Assembly: GCA_965238045.1 (NCBI GenBank)
Contig: CBDEGU010000012.1
Location: 1,984,001-2,048,000 of the forward strand
Origin: CBDEGU01 sp965238045
GTDB lineage: Bacteria > Acidobacteriota > Terriglobia > Bryobacterales > UBA6623
Length of the DNA: 64,000 nt
Direction of reading: 5' to 3'
Made by a program: the position numbers and the translations under genes
Shown here: piece by piece, positions 1 through 10,304 of the stretch
How the letters are laid out: every line of letters starts with the position of its first letter
How positions within the stretch are numbered: the stretch's first letter is position 1
Notes under the pieces: model-generated
Databases searched by the model: none
Told to the model about the DNA's origin: nothing
The model's input: only the letters and a program-made list of their open reading frames with translations

Positions 1-532
1 GGCCAGCGCTTTGGACAAAGTGAGATGTGAAGCTCTCTGGGCGGGTCTCACCTTCAACCTGCAACGGATGTTCCGGCTTGAGCCCGAGGCGGTGACGGCG
101 GGTTAGCCGCCAAGCAAAAGACGACCGGTTCAACTCGGCGCCTATCCCACCCGAACCGATTTGCTCCCCCACGATTCTTGACCTCCTCCCGGCTCCAATA
201 CAATTTACTCACACCTCCCCGTCCCCGATCTCCCCTCAGGCGAGGCTTACAACGACCGGTTGCATTCTGAGGAAACGCGGGTGTATCATGGCTGCGTCGG
301 GTTGGGGGGGCGGAATCGGGAGTTTCCGAGGGCGGGTTCACCCTCATCGGCGTTTCAGTCCGCCTTGCGGACTCATGCCTCAGATCATTTCGTCGAGGCG
401 GCGGGGAGCAGGCTCGACGAGTTATCAATTGTCCTGAGGGCATTCGCGGGCGCATGGCGACCAGGCCCGAGTGCGGCGACCATTGAGGCGACGGCCGTGA
501 TATCCTATCCGCGGGATCGGCAGCCGGAATGG
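1..532. other. Left-edge region with no supported gene
   Basis: No convincing coding region is visible here. Frames open upstream of the methyltransferase (from about 260) read as low-complexity, Arg-rich sequence without family resemblance, so I treat them as non-coding extension. The promoter of the downstream three-gene cassette should lie in this stretch, but I see no clear -35/-10 pair. Confidence 0.4.
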
Positions 533-1207
533 ATGGACCGGCCCGGACTGGACGAATCGCTCCATCGCCCTGCCCTAAGCGGGTTGCGGACCATCAATCG
601 GCTCAGTCGCGGCGCCGCCGTATTCTGGCCCGAGATTCGACGTCTGGCCGCGAGCGTGCAACGGCGGCCGCTGACGATTCTCGATCTGGGTTGCGGCGGC
701 GGAGACGTGGTGGTAGCGCTCGCTCTCAGGGCAGCGGCTCGCGGCGTAAGCCTGCGAATCGACGGCTGCGACCTCAGTGAGCCGGCCGTCCGCTTCGCGC
801 GCGAGCACGCGGCGAGCCGAAACGCATCCGACGTAAAGTTTTTCGTGCAGGACGCCCTGAAAGCCTCGCCGGGGGAACAATACGACGTAGTGATGTGTTC
901 CTTGTTTCTCCATCACTTTGACGATACCGATGCTGTCATCCTCCTCCGGCGCATGAGAAAGTCCGCCCGGCGGCGCGTGCTTGTGCAGGACTTGCGCCGG
1001 ACCCGGCTGGGCTATGGGCTGGCCTGGCTGGGATGCCGGCTGCTGTCGCGGTCTCCTGTCGTGCGCAACGACGGCCCGTTGTCGGTGCATGCTGCCTTCA
1101 CGCCCGCCGAAGCCCAAGCGCTGGCTCAACGGGCTGGGCTTGCCGGCGTGCGCCTCCAGTTGCACTGGCCGCAACGGTATCTGCTCGTGGGGTGTCTATC
1201 GTCATGA
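533..1207 (+). CDS. SAM-dependent class I methyltransferase (PKS cassette)
   Basis: Predicted 224-aa methyltransferase. The glycine-rich SAM-binding motif I (LDLGCGGGDVV) lies near residues 48-58, followed by the acidic loop GCDLSEPAVRFA and a motif around VVMCSLFLHHF typical of small-molecule methyltransferases. I chose the ATG that begins MDRPGLDES because the family-like sequence starts there; the frame is open to 260 but the extra 91 residues look non-coding. The stop overlaps the next start as ATGA (1204-1207), which implies translational coupling to the flavoprotein and then the type III PKS. It probably methylates the polyketide product (inference). It resembles the methyltransferase of phenolic-lipid clusters such as Streptomyces srs, but the exact acceptor cannot be read from sequence. 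Confidence 0.82.
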   Translation: MDRPGLDESLHRPALSGLRTINRLSRGAAVFWPEIRRLAASVQRRPLTILDLGCGGGDVVVALALRAAARGVSLRIDGCDLSEPAVRFAREHAASRNASDVKFFVQDALKASPGEQYDVVMCSLFLHHFDDTDAVILLRRMRKSARRRVLVQDLRRTRLGYGLAWLGCRLLSRSPVVRNDGPLSVHAAFTPAEAQALAQRAGLAGVRLQLHWPQRYLLVGCLSS

Positions 1208-2406
1208 TGACCGCGAAGATGGAAAGATCAGACGCCGCCTCAGTCATCTGGGACGCGATCGTCATCGGAGCGGGTCCCGCCGGGTCGCTGGCGGCGGTGT
1301 GCCTGGCCAAGTCGGGATTAAGGACCCTTCTCGTCGAGCGCCGCTCGTTTCCTCGCATCAAAGTCTGCGGCGGTTGTATCAATGGCCGCTCGGTGAAGAT
1401 TTTGGATTCTGTCGGACTGGGAAACCTGCTGCGTTCGCTGCCCGCCCGCCCGGTTTCTCAGTTGCGTCTCCGGTGCGCCCACAGAAGTCTCACGTTGCCG
1501 CTGCCCGGGGGTTGGGCGATCTCCCGTGGCCTGTTCGATGCCGCTCTCGCAAACGAAGCCGCCAAGGCCGGAGCCATGTTTCTGGACGGCGTGTCGGCGC
1601 AGGTGGCCACGCCCGCTCGATTGGACGGAAGTGACTCGGCGGCCGTTCGCGGCGTACATCTGCGCGATCACGCCGGGGCGGCATCGATGATTTTGGGGCG
1701 CGCCATTGTGGCGGCGGATGGTCTTGGCCATCCCGCCTTACGGAGGCTGCCCGAGTTTCGCTGCCGTGTCGCGCCGAGGTCACGAATCGGCGTCGGCGCC
1801 GTCTTCGAAGACTCCTCGCCGCGATATGCGTCCGGCGCAATCCACATGGTGGTCGGCCGAGCCGGATATGTGGGCCTGGTGCGGGTCGAAGATAATCTTT
1901 TGAATCTCGCGGCCGCGATCGACCCGAATTCCCTTCGTGAGCGGACAGGACCGGCGCGGGCCGTAGGCCGAATTCTAAAGGAGTCGGGTTTTCCGGTGCC
2001 CGATCGTCTCGACCAGGTTGCCTGGCAGGGTACGGTCTCCTTAACCCGAGCCACTCCGCGAGCGGTGGGCCGGCGGATTTTCGTCATTGGCGATGCGGCC
2101 GGATACGTCGAGCCCTTTACCGGTGAGGGCATCGCCTGTGCGCTCACCGATGGCGCGGCTGTGCCGCGATTCGTCCACCGCGGGATCGAAAACTGGAGTG
2201 AAGCCATCGAAAACGACTGGATCGCCGAGCGCCGGAAGAACGTCGTGCGGCGTCAGTGGCTGGGCCGGACTCTTGCCGGCGTGTTGCGGTCCCCGACCCT
2301 CGTCCAGGCCCTGATGGGCTTTTCCGTGCACTTTCCCTGGTTGGCGGAAGGCGCCGTTCGGCGCGTCAATGCGATCCCCTCGGCATTTCAGGCGGAACAT
2401 CCATGA
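1204..2406 (+). CDS. FAD-dependent oxidoreductase, geranylgeranyl-reductase/monooxygenase-like (PKS cassette)
   Basis: A 400-aa flavoprotein. The Rossmann motif GAGPAG is at residues 22-27, after a short N-terminal tail. VERRSFPRIKVCGGCING follows, with the paired cysteines typical of this branch. The second FAD motif, with GDAAG and EPFTGEGI, lies near residues 295-315. The start ATG overlaps the methyltransferase stop (ATGA) and its own stop overlaps the PKS start (ATGA, 2403-2406), so the three genes form one tightly coupled unit. The likely role is oxidation or hydroxylation of the aromatic polyketide product, by analogy with flavoprotein hydroxylases next to alkylresorcinol synthases (inference). 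A reductase acting on an isoprenoid chain is the alternative. Confidence 0.85.
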   Translation: MMTAKMERSDAASVIWDAIVIGAGPAGSLAAVCLAKSGLRTLLVERRSFPRIKVCGGCINGRSVKILDSVGLGNLLRSLPARPVSQLRLRCAHRSLTLPLPGGWAISRGLFDAALANEAAKAGAMFLDGVSAQVATPARLDGSDSAAVRGVHLRDHAGAASMILGRAIVAADGLGHPALRRLPEFRCRVAPRSRIGVGAVFEDSSPRYASGAIHMVVGRAGYVGLVRVEDNLLNLAAAIDPNSLRERTGPARAVGRILKESGFPVPDRLDQVAWQGTVSLTRATPRAVGRRIFVIGDAAGYVEPFTGEGIACALTDGAAVPRFVHRGIENWSEAIENDWIAERRKNVVRRQWLGRTLAGVLRSPTLVQALMGFSVHFPWLAEGAVRRVNAIPSAFQAEHP

Positions 2407-3560
2407 GTCTCCACGTTCTGGGCGTCGGAACGGCGGTGCCGCCTCACCACATCACGCAGGCTGATGCCGCGCGAATCGCGGCTGATTTTTGTGGCCAGCA
2501 AAAGGAACGCCAACGGTTGCTGTCGATCCTCTACCGCCGTTCGGGCGTGCGCACCCGGCACAGCGTCGTGCTCGAGTCCTCTGACCCGGCTGCGACCGTG
2601 CGGCAGACATTCTACCCGCCCGCACGCGACGAAGCGGACGGCGGCCCGACGACCTCCGAGCGAATGCTGCGTTACGAGGTCCATGCCGGGCCGCTGGCTG
2701 TCTCGGCGGCCCGGCGAGCTCTCGAAGCCTCAGGCCGTCAGACCTCGGACGTCACGCATCTGATTACCGTCTCCTGTACGGGTTTCGCCGCGCCGGGCAT
2801 CGATGTCGCGCTCATCGGGGAGCTCGGTCTGGCGCCCGGCGTCTCGCGAACTCATATCGGTTTCATGGGCTGCCACGGCGCTTTGAATGGACTCCGGGTC
2901 GCCAATGCGCTGAGCGCGGCCGACCCGGCGGCCTCGATCCTGCTCTGCGCCGTCGAGCTCTGCTCCCTGCACCAACAGTACGGATGGAATCCCGACCGGA
3001 TCGTCGCCAACGCGCTGTTTGCCGACGGCGCGGCGGCCTTGGTCGCGGGCGCCGATCCGGGCGGCTCGCGAGACCATCACCGGTGGTTTCCCCTGAAGTT
3101 GCTGGCGAGCGGTTCGACTATCGTTGGCGACTCGGAAGAAGTGATGCGCTGGCGCATTGGTGATCACGGCTTTCAGATGACGCTCTCGGCCCAGGTGCCG
3201 GATCTCATTCTTCAACACTTGCGGCCCTGGCTCCGCCAATGGCTGGCGGCGAGAGATCTCACGCTGGAGCAGATTGGCTCCTGGGCCATCCATCCCGGCG
3301 GGCCGCGCATCTTGACGGCTTGCGCGGAAACACTGGGCCTCTGCGCCGATCAGATCGCCACGTCCAAGAGCGTGCTGGCCGATTTCGGCAATATGTCCTC
3401 GCCTACGGTCCTGTTTATCCTCCGGCGCCTGCGCGAGACCCAGGCTCGGCTACCCTGCCTGATGCTCGGTTTCGGCCCTGGCCTGGCAATCGAAGCGGCC
3501 CTGCTCGGGACTCACGAATCCATGTTTTCAGCGAGCGAGCCGCCAATCCCGCGAAGCTGA
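2403..3560 (+). CDS. Type III polyketide synthase (chalcone/stilbene synthase family)
   Basis: A 385-aa type III PKS, the usual length for this homodimeric family. The nucleophilic cysteine is in VSCTGF (Cys125), the catalytic histidine in AIHPGG (His297) and the catalytic asparagine in GNMSSPT (Asn330). The C-terminal GFGPGL loop is also present. Enzymes of this type extend an acyl-CoA or acyl-ACP starter with malonyl-CoA and cyclise the chain into alkylresorcinols, alkylpyrones or related phenolics. Cotranscription with a methyltransferase and a flavin oxidoreductase suggests a tailored phenolic lipid or quinone. The starter unit is unknown. No terminator is obvious downstream. Confidence 0.92.
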   Translation: MSLHVLGVGTAVPPHHITQADAARIAADFCGQQKERQRLLSILYRRSGVRTRHSVVLESSDPAATVRQTFYPPARDEADGGPTTSERMLRYEVHAGPLAVSAARRALEASGRQTSDVTHLITVSCTGFAAPGIDVALIGELGLAPGVSRTHIGFMGCHGALNGLRVANALSAADPAASILLCAVELCSLHQQYGWNPDRIVANALFADGAAALVAGADPGGSRDHHRWFPLKLLASGSTIVGDSEEVMRWRIGDHGFQMTLSAQVPDLILQHLRPWLRQWLAARDLTLEQIGSWAIHPGGPRILTACAETLGLCADQIATSKSVLADFGNMSSPTVLFILRRLRETQARLPCLMLGFGPGLAIEAALLGTHESMFSASEPPIPRS

Positions 3561-4031
3561 AATTTTCATCCAATGGAAGGCGGTTGCCGTAATCCGTCCG
3601 TAAGCTGCGGGGAGAGTTGGGGGGAACCGGGGGGAAACCGGGAAAGCCCCAATTTCTGCCGACTATCGGGCCAGTAGATCTCTCAAGTCCAAGTAAATGA
3701 ATAGCTTATGGCGTAGTGTCTAAGAACTCGAACCTGTTCTTTTGTTGAGAGTTATGGTCCCTGCGAGAGACGTCCCATTGGGATGCTGCCGTGGTAACCT
3801 GCGCTCCATGCAGCTAGAATGTTCGACGAAAAGGGCGTCAGTGTCGGATAGATGTCGAGAAATAATTTCCCGTTGAGAAATCAGGCTTCGGAGCCTCGAC
3901 AATCCGTCGTCGAACTGGCCCAAATCGAGTCCCATCAGGCGGCTAGCGAGAATTTTGGCGGATAGCGAGTGCGAACGGTTGTTGAACGGTTGTTATCACC
4001 AGCTATCTTTTTAGGGTAGAATCGGACCGGT
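3561..4031. other. Intergenic region upstream of the kinase gene
   Basis: No supported gene in about 470 bases. G-runs with GGGGGAACC/GGGGGAAACC texture occur at 3608-3650. A direct repeat of GAACGGTTGTT occupies 3972-3993. A possible promoter for the kinase is TTATCA (3993-3998) with an 18-base spacer and TAGAAT (4017-4022), but a transcript from it would have almost no leader, so I hold it weakly. Confidence 0.3.
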
Positions 4032-5429
4032 ATGATCGGCCAAACCATCTCCCATTACAAGATCACCGGGAAACTCGGCGAAGGCGGCATGGGTGTCGTC
4101 TACAAGGCCGAGGACACTGAGCTCGACCGTACCGTCGCACTGAAATTTCTCGCCGAGTACCTCGTTCGGGATACCGAGGCTCGCAAACGCTTTGCACGCG
4201 AAGCCAAGGCCGCCGCGGCGCTCAACCACCCCAACATCTGCACGATCTATGAGATCGGCGAAGCCGACGGCCGCACCTTCCTCGCCCTCGAATATATCGA
4301 AGGCGAAAGCCTCGATAAGAAGATCGAAGGCGGACCGCTGCCGCTCAAGGACGCTCTCGACCTCGCCCGCCAAGTGGCCGAGGGACTGCAAGCGGCGCAC
4401 GAGAAGGGCAGGGTCCACCGCGACATCAAGCCGGGGAACCTGCTGATTACCCCGCAAGGGCGAGTGAAGATCCTGGACTTCGGGTTGGCGCTACTGACCG
4501 AGGGCTCGAAGCTTACGGAACTCGACACGACGGTGGGCACCCCAGCCTACATGTCACCCCAGCAAATCCAGGGCATGGAGGTGGACCACCGCACGGACAT
4601 CTGGGCGCTCGGCTGTGTGCTCTACGAGATGATCTGCGGTCAGCGGCCGTTTAAGGGGGTCTACGACAGGGCGCTACTCTACGAGATCGTCAACGAGGAG
4701 CCGGACCCGCTGACGGGCCTTCGCACCGGCGTACCGATGGAGCTGGAGTGGATCGCTGACAAGTGCCTCGTACCGATGGAGCTGGAGTGGATCGCTGACA
4801 AGTGCCTCGCCAAACAGGCCGCTGAACGCTACCAGAGTGCGACGGAGCTCCTGGTCGACCTCACAACACTGGCGAAAAAAACCCAATCCGGAGGATCAAC
4901 CATCCTGAGAGTCACGGCTGCTCCGCGGGTTGCCGGTGTCGGTGCGCGAGACACGTTACTCGGGGCTCGGCAGGACCCTCTGTCGGTCCGAGCCGCTGGT
5001 CCCGGCACAGGCGATGGGGCCATTCAACGGTCGAGTCTGCGTGGGCTCAAGACGGTCGAAGTGATCATTGAATGCGCCGCCACGGATGCTACCGGCGAGT
5101 TACCCACGAGCACCCTTCAAACGGAAGTCGAGTTAAGACTGCGATTGGCCGGTCTCGAAGTGAAAGCGGGCCGCGATTCGCACCTGCATATCCGCGTGCA
5201 ACCTCTTCCACTTCAAACACCCGACCACTGTGTCTATTCGGTGAAGGTTGAACTCAACCAAGCCGCTTCGCTCACACGCGACTCGACGATCTTCCTTCCC
5301 ATGAGAACGTGGCACACCGAGCTGATCGGGTTCGTCGAAACAAGAAAATTGCACGAAGCAATACAGGATGCCGTGAGCGATCTGATGGACCAGTTCGTCA
5401 ACGCCTACCTCTCCGTCAATCCTAAGTAG
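4032..5429 (+). CDS. Hanks-type serine/threonine protein kinase with internal 39-bp duplication
   Basis: A 465-aa eukaryotic-like kinase. The Gly-loop GEGGMG is at residues 16-21, the ATP-binding lysine is Lys38 (VALKFL), the catalytic loop HRDIKPGN starts at His129 with Asp131, and the DFG aspartate is Asp149. The activation segment ends in the GTPAYMSPQQ stretch, so the enzyme should be active. An exact tandem duplication of 13 residues (VPMELEWIADKCL) sits at about residues 234-259 in the alphaG-alphaH region. There is no transmembrane segment. The C-terminal ~130 residues form a small alpha/beta-looking domain that I cannot name; it has the texture of stand-alone exported domains seen elsewhere. 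The gene runs toward a convergent PQQ-propeller gene. Confidence 0.9.
   Translation: MIGQTISHYKITGKLGEGGMGVVYKAEDTELDRTVALKFLAEYLVRDTEARKRFAREAKAAAALNHPNICTIYEIGEADGRTFLALEYIEGESLDKKIEGGPLPLKDALDLARQVAEGLQAAHEKGRVHRDIKPGNLLITPQGRVKILDFGLALLTEGSKLTELDTTVGTPAYMSPQQIQGMEVDHRTDIWALGCVLYEMICGQRPFKGVYDRALLYEIVNEEPDPLTGLRTGVPMELEWIADKCLVPMELEWIADKCLAKQAAERYQSATELLVDLTTLAKKTQSGGSTILRVTAAPRVAGVGARDTLLGARQDPLSVRAAGPGTGDGAIQRSSLRGLKTVEVIIECAATDATGELPTSTLQTEVELRLRLAGLEVKAGRDSHLHIRVQPLPLQTPDHCVYSVKVELNQAASLTRDSTIFLPMRTWHTELIGFVETRKLHEAIQDAVSDLMDQFVNAYLSVNPK
4731..4808 (+). repeat. Perfect 39-bp in-frame tandem duplication
   Basis: Bases 4731-4769 are repeated exactly at 4770-4808 inside the kinase gene. 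39 is divisible by three, so the frame is kept and 13 residues are doubled. Absolute identity of the copies points to a very recent event or an assembly error. Confidence 0.95.
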
Positions 5430-5485
5430 TTTGCGACGCTTCGGCAGAGCATCCGATCCGCTCAGGGCAATGGCCGCGAAGGCAA
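5421..5485 (+). repeat. ~60-bp direct repeat, copy 1 (pairs with 7402-7461)
   Basis: The stretch from CCTAAGTAG through GAGCATCCGATC and AGGGCAATGG to CGCGAAGG matches 7402-7461 at roughly 85% identity by eye, in the same orientation. Copy 1 carries a 4-base insertion after CATCCGATC and includes the kinase stop codon. The two copies bracket the PQQ-propeller gene and sit just downstream of two minus-strand stops. Confidence 0.75.
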
Positions 5486-5491
5486 CTCCCG

Positions 5492-7318
<1,827 letters not shown>

Positions 7319-7401
7319 TTGTCAGTCATTCCCGCGGCTGGCTCTAGGCGCGACGCTCATTCCTACGCCTTGAAGACTTCGCATGTTTCGTTGCCATACC
7401 C

Positions 7402-7461
7402 CCTAGGTAGCTTGCGCCGCCTCGGCGGAGCATCCGATCAGGGCAATGGTCGCGAAGGTCA
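7402..7461 (+). repeat. ~60-bp direct repeat, copy 2 (pairs with 5421-5485)
   Basis: Second copy of the repeat described at 5421-5485. It overlaps the stop region of the ABC permease gene and differs from copy 1 by scattered substitutions and the absence of four bases. Confidence 0.75.
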
Positions 7462-8979
7462 CACCAGATCCCCGTGTGCAAAGTGAGCCTTTACCGCACG
7501 ACGGTAAATCCACTGCGAGATCACTGCCAGACCGGCGAGGATGACGAGCCCCTGGAATAATGTTGCGGGAATCCACAACCGCCAAAGAACCAACAGTGTT
7601 CCGACGGCAAGCCCAAAGAGAGTTGCGGTTCCCAAAAAAGGCCCGAGCGGAATCTGCTGGCGTACGCTGAATCTCTTCTGCGCTGACGTCAGTTGCGGAA
7701 GATGTTTCAGACCCATCCATTGAGCAGCCGGCATCAGGACAAACGCCAGGGCTAAAGCCAGCACAAAACTCGGCACAAAGTCGTAGCTGAACTGTTGGCC
7801 TGCTGTCGAGAGGCTCCACATCGCCAAAAGGCAATAGAGAATAGCCGCCGATCCAAGTGCAGCGGCACTTTGCATCAGACCGCCCCAATAGGCAACTCTG
7901 GCCAAGTGAGTCCGGGAAAGCGGGTAGAGCCAGCCCCGCCTCAGGGAAATAGGAAGGGCAACAACGGGCTCAAACGTGCACGCTGCAACCATGAAACCGA
8001 ACATCAAGGCCCCGCACCAGTAGACGATTGCAAGCAGCGACGGCTCGTCTAGTGCGGCTGCGGCGGAAACCAGCGGGGTGGCATGGCCGGGAGGAACGAA
8101 AACTAGCCAGTAAGGGATCTGATCAGACTCGAGCGTTGAGTTTTCCGGGAAAGCTCCCAAGGACCAGGCTACCGCAACAATCATAAGCGGCCCAGCCAGG
8201 GACTGCAACATGATCATGCGAAGCAAACCGAGTCTCTTCATCCCGAAGTTCTCATGTTCTCCGGCCCGGATCCAGTTGGCGGTCGACGTCCCCAAGTAGG
8301 AACGGTCCCAACTCGGTCCTGTTCTTCCCGCAGGGGATACCGGTCGTGCCCGGGAAGAAGACGGAGCGGACGAGAAGTCCGCCGGAGAAAGTCTTGCCTT
8401 AGCCGCAACAGGGTCAAAGCGTCGCCACAGATACAACGCCGCAGCCGTAACTCCGACGATGAACCAAGGGACGGGGTGGGCCTGGCAAAGTGCCGCGATC
8501 CGATCGATGAAAATTCCGGTCAGTACAATCGCAACCGAAGGGAGCAGAAAGGAAGCACCAAACCGAGCCGAGGGATCTCCCATAACGTACGGGGTCGCCA
8601 CAGCGAGGCCCAGGCTGAATCCGAGTGCGGCCAAGCCAAAAATTGCCTGCCCGTAGGATCCGCCCAGCGCGATGTGAAACCCCACGGCCGCCAACGCCCC
8701 TACAACGCCGGTCAGCGCCACCGAAGACAACAAGCTGCGGTGGAGGCCGGGGAGCGTCCAAGAGAACGAACAGCTTTCCAACTCTCCGACCGCCTGCCCT
8801 ATCACGAAGCCTGCCAACGCAGGAAACAACAGCGCCACGAGAGCCCCGGCCCGATCGGGTGAGTCGGTGTTCAGGTTCACTAGGCCCAAGGATAGAAACG
8901 CCCCAGTGATGACGACCCCGAGGGGGGTGAGGATCTTGGCCGGGCACCACAATAACCGGAAGAGCGCGTAGAGGTTCAT
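7459..8979 (-). CDS. ABC transporter permease (ABC-2-like), GntR-regulated operon
   Basis: A 506-aa polytopic membrane protein with about a dozen hydrophobic stretches, starting with LLWCPAKILTPLGVVITGAFL. Its ATG (8977-8979) overlaps the stop of the ATPase gene as ATGA. I therefore prefer it over the longer open frame reaching 9192, whose extra residues are out-of-frame ATPase sequence. Partnership with the ATPase and a YtrA-type GntR regulator matches bacterial exporters induced by cell-envelope antibiotics or stress (ytr-like). The substrate is unknown. It is the last gene of the operon; the ~60-bp repeat begins at its stop. Confidence 0.85.
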   Translation of the reverse strand: MNLYALFRLLWCPAKILTPLGVVITGAFLSLGLVNLNTDSPDRAGALVALLFPALAGFVIGQAVGELESCSFSWTLPGLHRSLLSSVALTGVVGALAAVGFHIALGGSYGQAIFGLAALGFSLGLAVATPYVMGDPSARFGASFLLPSVAIVLTGIFIDRIAALCQAHPVPWFIVGVTAAALYLWRRFDPVAAKARLSPADFSSAPSSSRARPVSPAGRTGPSWDRSYLGTSTANWIRAGEHENFGMKRLGLLRMIMLQSLAGPLMIVAVAWSLGAFPENSTLESDQIPYWLVFVPPGHATPLVSAAAALDEPSLLAIVYWCGALMFGFMVAACTFEPVVALPISLRRGWLYPLSRTHLARVAYWGGLMQSAAALGSAAILYCLLAMWSLSTAGQQFSYDFVPSFVLALALAFVLMPAAQWMGLKHLPQLTSAQKRFSVRQQIPLGPFLGTATLFGLAVGTLLVLWRLWIPATLFQGLVILAGLAVISQWIYRRAVKAHFAHGDLV

Positions 8980-9863
8980 GATGCCTTCTCCTTGAGGAGA
9001 AGCGGAAACATCCTCTCCAGGCTCAAGGGCCTGCTGACGACCTCGGCTTGGTATCTCTCCTTGAACGCACCGTACTCGCTCGGCGCACTCCGGACCATGA
9101 CGTGCGCTTCGAAGCGACTCCCCTCGTACCGCAGAACAAAATCGTCGTTGATCGGCTCCGGCAGGGTTCCCGCCGAGGAGGTCACCATCCACTCCGCATA
9201 ACTCTCCCTTAACTCATCCAAGGGCGCGCTTACCCTGATCTGACCCTCATCCAAACAGACGACCCAATCGACCACTTTCTCGACATCTTGCAGAAGGTGA
9301 GACGAGATCACCGTTGTGTTGGCGTCCTCTCGAAACAGCTCCAGCAGGAACAGCAGGAATTGCTCCCGCACGATCGGGTCCATCGAAGCCACCGGCTCGT
9401 CGAGCAGGAGGAGGTCCGGATGATGGCAGACCGCCATCACGATCTCCAGCTTCTGCCGATTGCCGCTGGAAAGTGTTGATATCCGTTTGGAGCGATCGAG
9501 TTCCAGCTCTCGAAGCAACCGCTCCTGTAGCTGCCGGTCCCACCGCTTGTAGAACGATGAGACGTAGCGCAGGTGCTGCTCAACGGTCATCCAATCCAGC
9601 AAAGAACCTTCCTGATGAACGACCCCGATACGTGACAACTCCTCGTGTCCGAGGTCGCCGCTGGGACACCGCAGCGTGAAACACTCCCCACTCGTGGGCA
9701 GGTAGAGACCCACGAGGTGCCGAAGCAACGTCGTTTTGCCTGCACCGTTTCGTCCGATGAGGCCGACTACGGACTGCTCGGGAATCGAGAGGCTCACGTT
9801 GTCGAGCGCGGTCGTCGTGCCGAGTTTCTTCGTCAGATTCCTCACTTCGAAAGCATGTTTCAT
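8976..9863 (-). CDS. ABC transporter ATP-binding protein
   Basis: A 295-aa ATPase. Walker A is GRNGAGKTT near residues 37-45. The signature motif is the degenerate LSSGNRQKLEI (LSSGN in place of LSGGQ), as in YtrB/YhaQ-type drug or peptide exporters. Walker B is LLLLDEPVASMDP, followed by the switch histidine in VISSHLL. A ~80-residue C-terminal extension follows the nucleotide-binding domain. Start and stop overlap the GntR stop and the permease start, both as ATGA, giving a three-gene coupled operon. It powers the adjacent permease at the inner membrane. Confidence 0.93.
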   Translation of the reverse strand: MKHAFEVRNLTKKLGTTTALDNVSLSIPEQSVVGLIGRNGAGKTTLLRHLVGLYLPTSGECFTLRCPSGDLGHEELSRIGVVHQEGSLLDWMTVEQHLRYVSSFYKRWDRQLQERLLRELELDRSKRISTLSSGNRQKLEIVMAVCHHPDLLLLDEPVASMDPIVREQFLLFLLELFREDANTTVISSHLLQDVEKVVDWVVCLDEGQIRVSAPLDELRESYAEWMVTSSAGTLPEPINDDFVLRYEGSRFEAHVMVRSAPSEYGAFKERYQAEVVSRPLSLERMFPLLLKEKAS

Positions 9864-10258
9864 TGGTCCCTCCCGTCGGAGGCTTCGGGTGCTTGAAGCA
9901 GCTCCTTAAACACACCGACAGCCTCCGTATCCTCAATGCCACACTGACGAGCAATGGTGACCGGAGACGCAAGGCTGAGACGGAGCTGATCGAGTTTGTT
10001 GGAACGGGCCTCACCCGCGTCAAGCGCCCTAACGACCAGCCGCATTCCACGCCGCCGCTCAACCACCTGCTCTTTCTCCAAGAAGCTGTATGACTTACTG
10101 ATGGTCATCGGATTCACCCCTAGTTGTGCCGACAGGACGCGGGTTGACGGAAGCTCGTCCCCTGGCTTGAGCAGCCCGGTCGCGATGTGGAACTTGATCT
10201 GGTCCATCAACTGCCGATAGACGGGGACTCCACTGTGATGGTCAATCGAGATCAGCAT
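9860..10258 (-). CDS. GntR-family transcriptional regulator, YtrA subfamily
   Basis: A 132-aa protein: an N-terminal winged helix-turn-helix (GVPVYRQLMDQIKFHIATG, then LPSTRVLSAQLGVNPMTISK) plus a short C-terminal helical tail. This small size is typical of YtrA-type regulators that control the ABC exporter encoded with them. I start at the ATG giving MLISIDHHSGVPVYRQ, the classic beginning of the subfamily. The reading frame extends to a TTG at 10291, but that would put a perfect palindrome, almost certainly the operator, inside the coding region. The stop overlaps the ATPase start (ATGA). It is expected to repress its own operon until ligand or stress relieves it. Confidence 0.92.
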   Translation of the reverse strand: MLISIDHHSGVPVYRQLMDQIKFHIATGLLKPGDELPSTRVLSAQLGVNPMTISKSYSFLEKEQVVERRRGMRLVVRALDAGEARSNKLDQLRLSLASPVTIARQCGIEDTEAVGVFKELLQAPEASDGRDQ

Positions 10259-10270
10259 GAGGCGGTCGTC

Positions 10271-10304
10271 GACATAGTGTATTACTTCCAATATACACTA
10301 TGTC
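10271..10304. promoter_or_regulatory. Perfect 12-bp inverted repeat, likely GntR operator
   Basis: GACATAGTGTAT (10271-10282) and ATACACTATGTC (10293-10304) are exact reverse complements separated by 10 bases. The site ends 12 bases upstream of the chosen GntR start. Its position and symmetry are those expected for autoregulation of a YtrA-type operon; the binding itself is inferred. Confidence 0.75.

Noticed and set aside
10289..10291. TTG start giving an 11-residue longer GntR protein.
   Set aside because: The extension covers the perfect palindrome and adds no family-like sequence. The ATG at 10258 gives the normal N-terminus.
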